NCBI RefSeq assembly: GCF_035830635.1
Contig: NZ_JAYMFI010000028.1
Location: forward strand, 1 to 57,234
Source of the DNA: Adlercreutzia shanghongiae
GTDB lineage: Bacteria; Actinomycetota; Coriobacteriia; Coriobacteriales; Eggerthellaceae
Length of the DNA: 57,234 nt
Direction: 5' to 3'
How positions within the stretch are numbered: position 1 is the first letter of the stretch; each line of letters starts with the position of its first letter. The translations under genes and the position numbers were made by a program. The notes under the pieces were generated by a model. That model was given only the letters and a program-made list of their open reading frames with translations, had not been told where the DNA came from and did not search any database. Positions 1-9,079 of the stretch are shown in pieces.

Positions 1-34
1 GAGTCGCAGGCCGGCGTTTGCGATCCTGCGACTC
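1..34 (-). terminator. Stem-loop downstream of the uvrA paralogue
   Basis: Ten-base perfect arms (1-10 and 25-34) flank a 14-base loop just beyond the stop codon of the leftward uvrA-like gene. A T-tract would fall outside the window, so only the stem can be seen. Confidence 0.55.
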
Positions 35-40
35 TTCGCG

Positions 41-2680
41 CTAGTCTTCCAGCTCGCGGGCCAGGTAGCGGCCGGTGATGCTCTCGGGGCAGGCGGCCAC
101 CTGGGCGGGGGTTCCCTCCACAACGATGCGGCCGCCCTGCTCGCCGCCGCCGGGGCCCATGTCGATGAGGTAGTCGGCGTTGGCGATCATGTCCAGGTCG
201 TGCTCGATGACCACCACGGTGGCGCCGTGCTCGATGAGGTTCTGCAGCACGCCGATGAGGGTCTCCACGTCCAGCGGGTGCAGGCCGATGGTGGGCTCGT
301 CGAAGACGAAGAGGGTGTCGTCCTGATTGCGGCGCATCTCGCTGGCGAGCTTCAGGCGCTGGGCCTCGCCGCCGGAAAGCGCCGGCGTGGCCTCGCCGAG
401 CGTGAGGTATCCGAGCCCTAAGTTGCTGAGAATCTCCAGCTTCCCGCGCACTTTCTTCAGATGGGCGAGAGCCACAAGTGCCTGGTCAACCGTAAGCGTA
501 AGCACTTCCGGCAGTGAGAGCGTGTGCACGCTTTCGAAGTCGTCGGCGTGCTGATGTCGCGCTGTGCCCGATTTGTGCGAAGTCTCGTGGGACGCGGTGC
601 GCTCCCTTTCGGCATCGGCGGAAAGGGTCACCTCGCCGTCGATGGCCATTTGGATGGCGTAGGCGTCCTTGCTGTAGCGGGAGCCGCGGCAGTCGGGGCA
701 GGGGATGTCCACGTCGGGCAGGAACTGCACGTCCAGCGAGATCTGGCCCGTGCCGTCGCAGGTGGGGCAGCGCAGGCTTCCCGTGTTGTAGGAGAACGCG
801 CCCGCTTTCAGGCCGCGCTCTTTCGCCTCGGGCAGCTTGGCGAACTCGCGGCGCAGATCGTCCAGCACGCCGGAGTAGGTGCCCACGGTGGAGCGCACGT
901 TCACGCCGATGGGCGTGGCGTCCACCAGGTCGACTCGCGCGATGCCCGGGGCATCCAGGTCGTGCACATGGGCGGGCAGGTGCGTTCCCGCGGTGGAGGC
1001 CTTCAGCCCCGCCACCAGGCTTTCCAGCACAAGGGTCGTCTTTCCCGAGCCGGACACGCCGGTCACCACGGTGAGGCGCCCCTTGGGAATGCCCACCTCC
1101 AGCGGATGCACGGTGTGGATAGCGCCGGTCTCGATGCGGATGGCCCCCTCGTCGAACAGGTGCTCCGCCGCCACGGGCGTGCGCACGCGCACCTTCGCCG
1201 CGCCCGCCAGAAACGGCCCGATGCGGCTTGCGGGGTTTGCCTCCACGTCGGCCACCGATCCTTGGGCGATCACGCGCCCGCCGTTGGCGCCCGACCCGGG
1301 GCCGATCTCGATAAGATGGTTCGCGTGGCGCAGCACGGCCACGTCGTGGTCCACCATCACCACAGAGTTCCCGTCGGAAAGCAGGTCGTCCATCACGCCC
1401 AGAAGCCCCTCTACGTTGGCGGGGTGCAGTCCGATGGAGGGCTCGTCCAGCACGTAGAGCACGCCGGTGGTGCGGCTGCGCACCGCGCGCGTGAGGGCCA
1501 CGCGCTGGCGCTCGCCGTTGGAGAGCGTATCGCTTGCGCGGTCGAGGGCCAGATACCCCAGCCCCAGCTGTTCCAAGCGTTGGATGGGCTCGGTCATCTC
1601 GGCGGTGATGGAATCGCACATTGGCCGCATGTCGGCGGGCAGCCACGGGGCCACGGTGGGCAGCCAGTCGCGCAGCTCGTCCAAGGTGAAGGCGGTGACC
1701 TGGGCCAGGTTCAGGCCGTCTATCTCGCTGCCGCGCACCTTCTCGGACAGGCGCGTGCCGTGGCAGGCGGGGCATGGGGACTCGCAGAGGAACTTCGCCA
1801 CGCGGGCCATGCCCTTCTCATCCTTTACCTTCGAAAGGGCGTTCTTCACGGTGTTCACGGCGCTGTAGTAAGTGAAGTCCAGCTCAGTGGCGCTGTCCTT
1901 GTTCTTCGGCACGTACAGGATGTGCCGCTTCTCCATGGGCCCGTGCAGCACGATCTCCTTCTCCTCGTCGGTGAGGTCCTGGTAGGGCACATCGGTGCGC
2001 ACGCCCATCTCGCCGGCCACCTGGGCCATGAGCGACCACATGAGCTGGCGCCACGGGGCCACGGCGCCCTCGTCCAGGGTGAGCGTGGGGTCGGGGATGA
2101 GCGTGGATTCGTCGATGGTGCGCACCACGCCGGTGCCGCCGCATGTCTGGCAGGCGCCGCCGCTGTTGAAGGCCATCTCCTCGGCACCGGGGCCGTAGAA
2201 CTCCTCGCCGCACACGCAGCAGGTGATGGGCTGCTCCAGGGCCACGTTCAGGGTGGGCGGGTTCGCGTGCCCGTGGGGGCAGCGGTGCGAGGCCAGGCGC
2301 GAGAACATGAGCCTCAGGTGATTCAAAAGCTCGGTGGAGGTGCCGAAGGTGGAATGCACGCCGGGCACGCCGGGCCGTTGGCGCAGGGCCAGGGCCGCCG
2401 GCACGTGCAGCACCTCGTCCACGGCGGCGCGACCGCTCTGCGAGATGCGGCGACGGGTGTAAGTGGAGAGCGCCTCCAGGTAGCGACGGCTTCCCTCGGC
2501 GTACAGCACGCCCAGCGCCAGCGAGCTCTTGCCCGACCCCGACACGCCCGCGATGCCTACCAGCTGGCGCAGCGGCACGTCAAGCGAGAGGTTCTTCAAG
2601 TTGTGCACCCGCGCCCCGCGCACCTCGATGGCGTCGGGCTCGGTGAAATGCGCTGGCTCGGTGTTGCTGTGCTTGGTCAT
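41..2680 (-). CDS. UvrA-like ABC ATPase (UvrA2/DrrC-type paralogue)
   Basis: This 879-residue tandem ABC ATPase belongs to the UvrA family, whose members recognise distorted DNA. Two Walker A motifs (GVSGSGKSS near the N-terminus, GVSGSGKTT near residue 540), an ABC signature LSGGEAQRL in the second half and a degenerate LSNGERQRV in the first, and several CxxC zinc pairs are visible. It is shorter than housekeeping UvrA (about 940 residues), and its opening segment (VSGSGKSSLALGVLYAEGSR) reads like the UvrA2 paralogues linked to drug or DNA-damage tolerance. I infer that it is a paralogue rather than the UvrABC subunit; no uvrB or uvrC lies nearby. The ATG at 2680 has AGGAG five bases upstream. 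The opposite strand carries a very long open frame caused by GC bias. Confidence 0.85.
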   Translation of the reverse strand: MTKHSNTEPAHFTEPDAIEVRGARVHNLKNLSLDVPLRQLVGIAGVSGSGKSSLALGVLYAEGSRRYLEALSTYTRRRISQSGRAAVDEVLHVPAALALRQRPGVPGVHSTFGTSTELLNHLRLMFSRLASHRCPHGHANPPTLNVALEQPITCCVCGEEFYGPGAEEMAFNSGGACQTCGGTGVVRTIDESTLIPDPTLTLDEGAVAPWRQLMWSLMAQVAGEMGVRTDVPYQDLTDEEKEIVLHGPMEKRHILYVPKNKDSATELDFTYYSAVNTVKNALSKVKDEKGMARVAKFLCESPCPACHGTRLSEKVRGSEIDGLNLAQVTAFTLDELRDWLPTVAPWLPADMRPMCDSITAEMTEPIQRLEQLGLGYLALDRASDTLSNGERQRVALTRAVRSRTTGVLYVLDEPSIGLHPANVEGLLGVMDDLLSDGNSVVMVDHDVAVLRHANHLIEIGPGSGANGGRVIAQGSVADVEANPASRIGPFLAGAAKVRVRTPVAAEHLFDEGAIRIETGAIHTVHPLEVGIPKGRLTVVTGVSGSGKTTLVLESLVAGLKASTAGTHLPAHVHDLDAPGIARVDLVDATPIGVNVRSTVGTYSGVLDDLRREFAKLPEAKERGLKAGAFSYNTGSLRCPTCDGTGQISLDVQFLPDVDIPCPDCRGSRYSKDAYAIQMAIDGEVTLSADAERERTASHETSHKSGTARHQHADDFESVHTLSLPEVLTLTVDQALVALAHLKKVRGKLEILSNLGLGYLTLGEATPALSGGEAQRLKLASEMRRNQDDTLFVFDEPTIGLHPLDVETLIGVLQNLIEHGATVVVIEHDLDMIANADYLIDMGPGGGEQGGRIVVEGTPAQVAACPESITGRYLARELED

Positions 2681-2890
2681 GATGGCTCCTGGGAACGTAC
2701 GGCTTGCGAACGCGTTTCCTTACAGTGTAGCCCTTCGCCGTCAAAAGGAGGCGCCAAGTTCGTTGCGGTTTCCCGAAGGCCCCGTTCGGTTTCTTTTCCC
2801 AGACGTAACCTGGCCGCCACGGAGGCTCTATGGCGTTCCCCTAAGCTGGGAACCAGGCAGTTTTCACGTCTTCTTTGGGAAGGAGCAGGT

Positions 2891-3829
2891 ATGGATATTC
2901 AGAAGGTGACCGTGGCCGGCGGCGGTGTGCTCGGCAGTCAGATTGCCCTGCAGAGCGCCTACAAGGGCTTCGACGTAACTATTTGGCTGCGCAGCGAGGG
3001 CTCCATTGAGCGTGCGAAGCCGAAGCTCGAGCGGCTGCGCGGGATTTACAAAAGCACGCTTGAGGCCTTGAAAACGGATCCGAGCGCGTGGTGCCGCGGT
3101 CTGACCGATTCGGCCGATGTGCCTGCGGAAAAGATCGACGAGCTCATCGCTCGGGTGGATGCCGCCGCCGATTCTATCAAGCTGACCTGCAGCTACGACG
3201 AGGCGTTCGGCGAGGCCGACTTGGTGATTGAGGCCATCGCCGAAGTGCTTTCCGAGAAGGAGGCCTTCTACGCCGAGGCGTGCCCGCACATGGCCGAGCG
3301 TGCCATCGTGTGCACGAATTCCTCCACGTTGCTGCCGAGCGCCATCGTGGGCTACACCGATCGCCCGGATAAGTTTCTGGCGCTGCATTTCGCGAACAAC
3401 ATCTGGAAGAACAACACGGCCGAGGTGATGGGCCAGCCGGCGACGAGCGCGAGCGCCTACCAGGCGGTGGTCGCGTTCGCCCGCGCCATCGGCATGATTC
3501 CGCTTGAGCTGAAAAAGGAGCAGCCGGGCTATTTGCTGAACTCCATGCTCGTGCCGTTTCTCAATGCTGCCGAGGCACTGCTTGCCAACGATGTGGCCGA
3601 CGTGGAGACCATCGACAAGGCCTGGATGCTGGGCACGGGCGCGCCGCTCGGTCCCTTCCGCATCCTGGACATCGTGGGCCTGAGCACCGCCTACAACATC
3701 GTGGCCGCCAGCCCTGATGCGGCGAATCCCGACACCACCGCCGGCAAGATCGCCGCGAAGCTGAAGAGCTACATCGACGCCGGCAAAACCGGCGTGAACG
3801 CAGGCGAGGGCTTCTATAAGTACCGCTAG
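2891..3829 (+). CDS. 3-hydroxyacyl-CoA dehydrogenase
   Basis: This 312-residue NAD-dependent 3-hydroxyacyl-CoA dehydrogenase would oxidise the 3-hydroxy group of acyl-CoA thioesters, or run in reverse in butyrate-type metabolism. The N-terminal Rossmann fold has a glycine-rich loop (GGGVLGSQ, about residues 9-16). The catalytic histidine region reads LALHFANN instead of the usual HFFNP, and the following NSMLVPFLNAA carries the conserved substrate-side asparagine. The C-terminal all-alpha domain ends with GEGFYKY, typical of the family. ATG at 2891 follows GGAGCAGGT. It stands alone; a terminator and a tRNA on the other strand follow. Substrate chain length cannot be read from the sequence. 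Confidence 0.88.
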   Translation: MDIQKVTVAGGGVLGSQIALQSAYKGFDVTIWLRSEGSIERAKPKLERLRGIYKSTLEALKTDPSAWCRGLTDSADVPAEKIDELIARVDAAADSIKLTCSYDEAFGEADLVIEAIAEVLSEKEAFYAEACPHMAERAIVCTNSSTLLPSAIVGYTDRPDKFLALHFANNIWKNNTAEVMGQPATSASAYQAVVAFARAIGMIPLELKKEQPGYLLNSMLVPFLNAAEALLANDVADVETIDKAWMLGTGAPLGPFRILDIVGLSTAYNIVAASPDAANPDTTAGKIAAKLKSYIDAGKTGVNAGEGFYKYR

Positions 3830-3859
3830 AATCCGCGTTCGTCCGAATCCCGGAAACGA

Positions 3860-3887
3860 AAAAGCCCCGCTTTCAGGCGGGGCTTTT
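3860..3887. terminator. Bidirectional Rho-independent terminator
   Basis: Seven-base GC stem (GCCCCGC at 3864-3870 with GCGGGGC at 3877-3883), preceded by an A-run and followed by TTTT. It lies between the rightward dehydrogenase gene and the leftward tRNA-Thr and can serve both. Confidence 0.85.
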
Positions 3888-3894
3888 GAAGTTC

Positions 3895-3970
3895 TGGAGC
3901 CAACGAGCGGATTCGAACCGCTGACCTACGCATTACGAGTGCGTTGCTCTACCAGCTGAGCCACGTTGGC
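3895..3970 (-). tRNA. tRNA-Thr (anticodon CGT)
   Basis: Read on the minus strand, the 7-bp acceptor GCCAACG/CGTTGGC, D-arm, anticodon stem ACGCA/TGCGT with loop CTCGTAA, and T-arm GGTTCGAATCC all form. The discriminator is T and the CCA end is encoded at 3895-3897. Anticodon CGT reads the threonine codon ACG. Confidence 0.95.
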
Positions 3971-4040
3971 GAAGCGCTTCTTTAAGAAGCGGCTGCTAAG
4001 TATAGCGAATGCGCGCGCAGCACGCAAGGAGAAACCACAA

Positions 4041-4073
4041 CTGACCTACGTTCTCGTAATGCGTAGGTCAGCG
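4041..4073. repeat. tRNA-Thr-derived inverted repeat at the end of the fic gene
   Basis: Perfect 10-bp arms (CTGACCTACG at 4041-4050, its complement at 4062-4071) surround an 11-base loop. Positions 4053-4073 repeat about 21 bases of the nearby tRNA-Thr anticodon/T-arm region in inverted orientation. The fic stop codon (4068-4070) lies inside it. It may act as a terminator for fic, or be a relic of integration at the tRNA gene. Confidence 0.6.
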
Positions 4074-5240
4074 TGCCTTGGCTTCGCCTCCCGTCAAAGG
4101 GGCGGTGCCTTCTTTCAGAATTTCCAAGTAGTCCGTGTAAGCGAAGACGCGGTTGCGGGAGGCGTTGGTGGTTTCCTCGATTATTCCAAGCTCCTCGAGC
4201 TTCTTGGTGAGGGTTGCCGCTCCGTTGTAGCTCAAGCCCAGGGCCCGCGCTGCCCCTTTGATGGTGAAAATGGGATGCTGCTCGATGTAGGAGAACAGGG
4301 TGCGCAGGTTATCTTTCGCTCTGCGGGAAGCCGGCAGTAACGCCTCGTTGTGTTCGTGGAGATTGCTCAGCCTCTCGATTGATTGGGAGGCGTCTAAGGC
4401 AGCGACTCTCACAGCCTCAAGAAAGAAACGCACCCATTGCTCGTAATTTCCGCTGCACCGTACCTCCATCATCCGGTCGTAATACTCCACCTGGTTCTTC
4501 TTGAGGAAGTACGAGATGTAGATGGTCGGCTCACCGATGAGTCCGCACTCTATCAAATAGAGGAGGATGAGCAGGCGCCCCACGCGCCCGTTGCCGTCCA
4601 AAAAGGGGTGTATGGTCTCGAATTGATAGTGAGCCAGCGCGGCGCAAACCAGCGGGTCGAGCTCGCACGGCTCATTCATGAAGCGCTCCAAATTGGCGAT
4701 GGCCTCATGCATGTCCTCGACGTTGGGAGGGATGTATCGTGCATCGCGCAGCGAGCCTCCTCCGGGTCCGATCCAGTTCTGGGAGCGCCGGAACTCGCCA
4801 GGATTCTTTTCTTGTCCGCGTACGCCGCCCATAAGTACCTCGTGAACTTCTTTAAGAAGGCGTCCGCACAGCGGTATCTCCTGGAGGCGTGTCAAGGCGA
4901 ACCGGGTGGCCTTCACATAGTTGATGACGTCGGAGATGTCCGCGTCTGCGCTGGCGTTCGCCTCTGGGTCTAATATGTCTTCCAACGTGCACTGGGTTCC
5001 CTCAATTTGAGATGAGAGCAATGCCTCCTTGCGCACATACATGGATATGAAGAGGTCTGCGTTGGGAACATATTGGGACAGGTCATCTAAGCGCTGGAGG
5101 GCTCGACTAGCCGAGACGAGGAGCGTCGCCATCTCGTCGCCCATCTGCAAGGGAGGAGAAGGAGGCAGCGCCGCTGGACGGAAAGAGCGGTACGTAGCTT
5201 CGCCCGATAGGTTTTCAACCAAGGTGCCAGAACGACCCAC
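4068..5240 (-). CDS. Fic family protein, class II (N-terminal inhibitory motif)
   Basis: A 390-residue Fic enzyme; Fic proteins transfer AMP (or a related group) from a nucleotide to hydroxyl side chains of target proteins. The core motif HPFLDGNGRVGR (about residues 211-222) is complete, with the catalytic His and the anion-binding DGNGR loop. SSQIEG (76-81) fits the inhibitory [S/T]xxxE[G/N] motif placed before the Fic core, so I assign class II self-inhibition. The C-terminal part (about 300-375, GAARALGLSYNGAATLTKKL) looks like a winged helix. I chose the GTG at 5240 because AGGAGG precedes it; the open frame upstream only shadows the next gene. A matching inverted repeat in the promoter region suggests autoregulation. 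The target is unknown. Confidence 0.88.
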   Translation of the reverse strand: MGRSGTLVENLSGEATYRSFRPAALPPSPPLQMGDEMATLLVSASRALQRLDDLSQYVPNADLFISMYVRKEALLSSQIEGTQCTLEDILDPEANASADADISDVINYVKATRFALTRLQEIPLCGRLLKEVHEVLMGGVRGQEKNPGEFRRSQNWIGPGGGSLRDARYIPPNVEDMHEAIANLERFMNEPCELDPLVCAALAHYQFETIHPFLDGNGRVGRLLILLYLIECGLIGEPTIYISYFLKKNQVEYYDRMMEVRCSGNYEQWVRFFLEAVRVAALDASQSIERLSNLHEHNEALLPASRRAKDNLRTLFSYIEQHPIFTIKGAARALGLSYNGAATLTKKLEELGIIEETTNASRNRVFAYTDYLEILKEGTAPLTGGEAKAR

Positions 5241-5249
5241 GATGCCCTC

Positions 5250-5313
5250 CTTTCTGAAATAAGAACTCAATCTTAAGGCCACTATTTCAGAAAGTCCATA
5301 GTTATTGAAATAA
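5250..5313 (-). promoter_or_regulatory. Candidate operator upstream of fic
   Basis: A perfect 12-bp inverted repeat (CTTTCTGAAATA at 5250-5261, complement at 5283-5294) sits directly upstream of the fic ribosome-binding site. A third related copy (TTATTGAAATAA) is at 5302-5313. The Fic protein has a C-terminal winged helix that could bind here. Confidence 0.5.
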
Positions 5314-5329
5314 AAGCGAGTATGCGGCA

Positions 5330-6601
5330 CTACATCGGGAAGCGCACCATGAGGTAGACGGCGGCAACCGCAACGGTCAGCAGCATGCAGGGGAAGCCGA
5401 CGCGGAAGAACTGGGCGAAGGTGATCTCGTGGCCGTTTTGGGCGCTGATGTCGGAAAGCACGACGTTCGCGCTTGCGCCGATGATCGATCCGTTGCCACC
5501 CAAGCACGCGCCCAGCGACACGGCCCACCACAGAGGCGTCGTGTCCATGCCCGAGGCGCCTAAAGCCAGCAGAATGGGAATCATCGTGGCCACAAACGGG
5601 ATGTTGTCCAGAAACGCCGACACGAGCGCCGAGCCGAACAGCAGCACGAGCATGGTGGCGAACACGCTGCCGCCGGTCAGCCCGATGAGTCCCTCGGCCA
5701 AAAGGGCGATAACGCCCGTTTCCGTTAGCGCGCCTACGATGACGAACAGTCCGGCGAAGAACGCGAGCGTCACCCATTCCACCTGGCCGAGCGCCTCTTC
5801 AATGCTCGTTCGCGAAATAAGCAGGATGAGCGCCGCTGCGCCCAGGGCGATGACGCACGATTCCAAACCCAGGTTGTCGTGGAGCACGAAGCCGATTACC
5901 ACGAGCCCCGTCAGCACGATGCTCACGCGCAGAAGGCGGCGGTCTTTTATGTAGTCCGCAGGGGCAAGCGCCATTACGGCGTCGGCGTTGGTGTCGTTTT
6001 TCCGCAGACGCCGGCCGTACAGGAAGTAGAACATCACGAGAACGGCTATCAGGGCCAGAGCCGCCGCCGGGCCATCGTTCAGAAGAAAGTCCGAGAACGA
6101 AAGGTGCGCCGCCGAGCCGATCATGATGTTGGGTGGGTCGCCGATGAGCGTGGAGGTGCCGCCGATGTTCGATGCCATGATCTCGCCAAGGAAGTAGGGC
6201 ACCGGATCGAGGTTCAACAGCCGGCACAGGGTAAGGGTGACCGGACCCATAAGCAGCACCGTGGTTACGTTGTCCAGAAACGCCGACAGGCAGGCCGTCA
6301 GCACCATGAGCAGCACCATAATGGGCCAGGGATGCCCTTTGGCGAGATGCGCGCAGCGGATGGCCAGGTACTCGAAGATGCCGGACTGCTTCACCACGGC
6401 TACGAACAGCATCATGCCCAAAAGCACGCCCAGGGTGTTGTAGTCCACATGGCTCATGGCCACGTCGAAGGACACGATGTGCAGGGCAAGCAGCAGCACG
6501 GCGCCGGCCAGCGCCACCAGGGCGCGGTTCACCTTCTCGGAAATAATGAGTCCGAGGGCGCCCAGGAACACTACGATGGCGACGATCTGCGCAGCAGTCA
6601 C
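5330..6601 (-). CDS. SLC13/ArsB/NhaD-type membrane permease
   Basis: This 423-residue integral membrane protein has about eleven hydrophobic segments and belongs to the ion-transporter superfamily that includes ArsB, NhaD and SLC13 carriers. The repeated re-entrant signatures are visible: ASNIGGTSTLIGDPPNIMIG near residue 150 and GGNGSIIGASANVV near residue 385, each paired with a SAFLDN(V/I) segment. The substrate (arsenite, sodium or a dicarboxylate) cannot be decided; no arsenic genes are nearby. I place the start at GTG 6601, where GGAGG stands a few bases upstream, rather than at the longer frame start. It is followed by fic on the same strand, with the fic operator between. Confidence 0.82.
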   Translation of the reverse strand: MTAAQIVAIVVFLGALGLIISEKVNRALVALAGAVLLLALHIVSFDVAMSHVDYNTLGVLLGMMLFVAVVKQSGIFEYLAIRCAHLAKGHPWPIMVLLMVLTACLSAFLDNVTTVLLMGPVTLTLCRLLNLDPVPYFLGEIMASNIGGTSTLIGDPPNIMIGSAAHLSFSDFLLNDGPAAALALIAVLVMFYFLYGRRLRKNDTNADAVMALAPADYIKDRRLLRVSIVLTGLVVIGFVLHDNLGLESCVIALGAAALILLISRTSIEEALGQVEWVTLAFFAGLFVIVGALTETGVIALLAEGLIGLTGGSVFATMLVLLFGSALVSAFLDNIPFVATMIPILLALGASGMDTTPLWWAVSLGACLGGNGSIIGASANVVLSDISAQNGHEITFAQFFRVGFPCMLLTVAVAAVYLMVRFPM

Positions 6602-6770
6602 CGAACACCTCCGTTGTTGACGAAACGCTTGCGACCGGTTGGACGCAAGTGGCACTTGAATCTGGAATGGATTATAGGAGGGGCTGCGCGGCCTTCGGTA
6701 TACTGGTCGTCATCGGAAAATCCGCGGAGAGGGAACTGTTACTCTCCAGATAAACGTTGAGGTGCGCATC

Positions 6771-8951
6771 ATGGGTCTGAGATACACGCTGGCGAAGTCG
6801 GCCGGAGCCGTTTCTACGTGGGGCCTGCGCCATGTGGCCCATCGGCCTGCGGCCAATCTGCCGGGCAAGATCGCGCTCGCGATAGATCCCGTGCTGCTGG
6901 ACGAGCTGCGCGGCAAGTGCACCGCCGGCTCGGTCATCACCGTGGGCACCAATGGGAAAACCTCCACGAACAACCTGCTGGCCGACGCTTTCGAGGCGGC
7001 CGGGCGCACCATTATCTGCAACCGCACCGGTGCGAATTTGGCGGCGGGCATTGCCTCGGCACTGCTGCAGCAGCCGCGGGCCCAGTGGGGTGTTTTCGAA
7101 TGCGACGAGCTGTGGCTCGCCCACGTGCTGCCCCATCTGCGTTCGAACTACGTGTTGCTGCTGAACTTGTTCCGTGACCAGCTGGACCGCTGCGGGGAAA
7201 TCGACCGCATTCAGACCTCCATCATCGGCGCTTTGGCCTCCTCGCCGGACACGGTGCTCGTGTACAACGCCGACGATCCGCTGTGCGCTCGCATTGCCGG
7301 CGAAGCGCCCAACCGCGCGATCGCCTTCGGGCTCTCCGAATCCATGGGGTTGCCCCAAAACACTGTGGCCGATGCCCAGATGTGCCAGAAGTGCGACGGC
7401 ATGATTCGCTATCGCTTTCGTCAGTACGGCCAGCTTGGCGACTACTACTGCGAGCAGTGCGACTTCGCACGCCCGACGCTGGATTACGCCGGTGCCGACC
7501 TGCGTCTTTCCGCTGCTGGCGTTGCCATGAACGTGACAGGGCCCGATGGCGCCGTCCAAGCGCTCAGCACGCCCCAGGCCACGCCCTATGCCGCCTACAA
7601 CGTGCTGGCCGCCTATGCGCTTTGCCAGCAGGCCGGGGTTCCCGCGGCCGACCTGCAGCGGGCCGTGAGCGCCTTCAACCCGCGCAACGGACGTCTGCAG
7701 CGCTACACCATCGATGGTCATCCGGTGCTGCTGAACCTGGCGAAGAATCCCACGGGCTTCAACCAGAACCTCAAGATTGTGGAGGCCGACGCCGATCCGA
7801 AGGTCGTGGCTTTCTTCATCAACGACAACGTGGCCGATGGCCGCGACATCTCCTGGATCTGGGATATCGATTTCGAAGAGCTCGCCGGCCAGCGCGACCT
7901 GCACGTCATTGCCGGCGGTTCGCGGGCAAACGATTTGCAAGTGCGCCTGAAGTACGCGGGCATCCAGGCGGCCATCGGCGATGTAGCCGACGCCTTCGCT
8001 TTGGCCCAGGGCCTGGCTGCCGACGACCCGGCGTGGGGCGACCGCGGCATCTACGCCATCGCCAACTACACGGCGCTGCCCCCGGTTCACGAGGCCCTGA
8101 ACGCCATGGAGGCGGCCGGAGGCGTGAGCAACGCGGCTCCCAAGGCGCCGGCCGCGCCCCGTGCCCAGGGTGCGGGCGACCCGCTGTGCGCGGATGGGGA
8201 AGCCCCGGTGGTCATCGCCCATCTCATGCCCGACTTGCTGAACCTCTACGGCGACGGCGGCAACGTGCGCGTGCTCGAGCAGCGCCTGCGCTGGCGCGGT
8301 ATTCCCGTGGAGGTGCGCCCGATTCCCTACGGCGCTGCGGCCGACCTGAATGCGGCCGACCTCGTTTTCATGGGCGGAGGCCCCGACCGCGAGCAGAAGC
8401 TCGCCAGCGAGCAGCTGCTTGCCATGCGCGACGATCTGGCCGCCTACGTGGAGGCCGACGGCCCCTTGCTCGCCATCTGCGGCGGCTACCAAATTCTCGG
8501 CAACCAGTGGCTGTGGGGCGACGAGCTGGTGGAGGGCCTCGGCATCATCGACATGGAAACCCGTCGTCCCGGCACGTCGGCCGATCGCCTCATCGACAAC
8601 ATGGTGCTTCAGTCGCCCCTGGCGACCCATCCTGTCGTGGGCTACGAGAACCATGCCGGCCGCACGTATCTCGGTGCGGGCGTGGAAGGCTTCGGGCGCA
8701 TCGTGTCTTCCTGCGGCCACGGCAACAACGACGACGATCGCGTGGAAGGCGCTCGCTACAAAAATGTCGTGGGCACCTATTCCCACGGGCCTTTGCTTTC
8801 CAAGAATCCCGAGGTGGCCGATTGGCTGCTGGCCCGCGCCCTCGAGCGTCGCGCTGCCCGCCTGGGCCAGGAAGCGCCCGCAACCCTCGCCCCGCTTCGC
8901 GACGACGAGGAGCTTGCCGCCAACGCGCATATGGTCAAGCGCCTGTCCTAG
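6771..8951 (+). CDS. murT-gatD: Fused MurT-GatD lipid II isoglutaminyl synthase
   Basis: The 726-residue product joins two proteins that are usually separate: MurT (about 1-450), a Mur-ligase-like ATPase, and GatD (about 480-710), a class I glutamine amidotransferase. Together they amidate the D-glutamate of lipid II to D-isoglutamine. MurT features are the P-loop GTNGKTS (59-65) and a Cys4 zinc ribbon (C205, C208, C227, C230). GatD features are the nucleophile in LLAICGGYQ (C570) and the histidine in GTYSHGP (H672). A low-complexity Ala/Pro linker (about 455-480) lies between them. No stop or frame change interrupts the join, so it appears to be a true fusion. The ATG at 6771 has GAGG eight bases upstream. 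It is a single-gene unit; a cell-wall LCP enzyme follows. Confidence 0.92.
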   Translation: MGLRYTLAKSAGAVSTWGLRHVAHRPAANLPGKIALAIDPVLLDELRGKCTAGSVITVGTNGKTSTNNLLADAFEAAGRTIICNRTGANLAAGIASALLQQPRAQWGVFECDELWLAHVLPHLRSNYVLLLNLFRDQLDRCGEIDRIQTSIIGALASSPDTVLVYNADDPLCARIAGEAPNRAIAFGLSESMGLPQNTVADAQMCQKCDGMIRYRFRQYGQLGDYYCEQCDFARPTLDYAGADLRLSAAGVAMNVTGPDGAVQALSTPQATPYAAYNVLAAYALCQQAGVPAADLQRAVSAFNPRNGRLQRYTIDGHPVLLNLAKNPTGFNQNLKIVEADADPKVVAFFINDNVADGRDISWIWDIDFEELAGQRDLHVIAGGSRANDLQVRLKYAGIQAAIGDVADAFALAQGLAADDPAWGDRGIYAIANYTALPPVHEALNAMEAAGGVSNAAPKAPAAPRAQGAGDPLCADGEAPVVIAHLMPDLLNLYGDGGNVRVLEQRLRWRGIPVEVRPIPYGAAADLNAADLVFMGGGPDREQKLASEQLLAMRDDLAAYVEADGPLLAICGGYQILGNQWLWGDELVEGLGIIDMETRRPGTSADRLIDNMVLQSPLATHPVVGYENHAGRTYLGAGVEGFGRIVSSCGHGNNDDDRVEGARYKNVVGTYSHGPLLSKNPEVADWLLARALERRAARLGQEAPATLAPLRDDEELAANAHMVKRLS

Positions 8952-9079
8952 AGAAACGAGTTTCCAAATCCTGACATTCCCGCTTGGCGCATCCGTGGCG
9001 AAGTTGTGGACAATCTGCCGCTTCCCTGTGGCTTTTCACTGGTAATAGGGGCTCTTTTGTTGCGCCGTTCAACGGTTGT

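Noticed and set aside
524..3829. Very long plus-strand open frame across the uvrA-like gene
   Set aside because: Only the part from 2891 is a gene; the rest is the antisense shadow of a high-GC gene, with no domain content.
4068..5777. Longer Fic protein of 569 residues
   Set aside because: The upstream part only shadows the permease gene; GTG 5240 has a strong ribosome-binding site and gives a normal class II length.
6672..8930. 752-codon minus-strand frame opposite murT-gatD
   Set aside because: Antisense shadow; the plus strand encodes both enzymes with all motifs.
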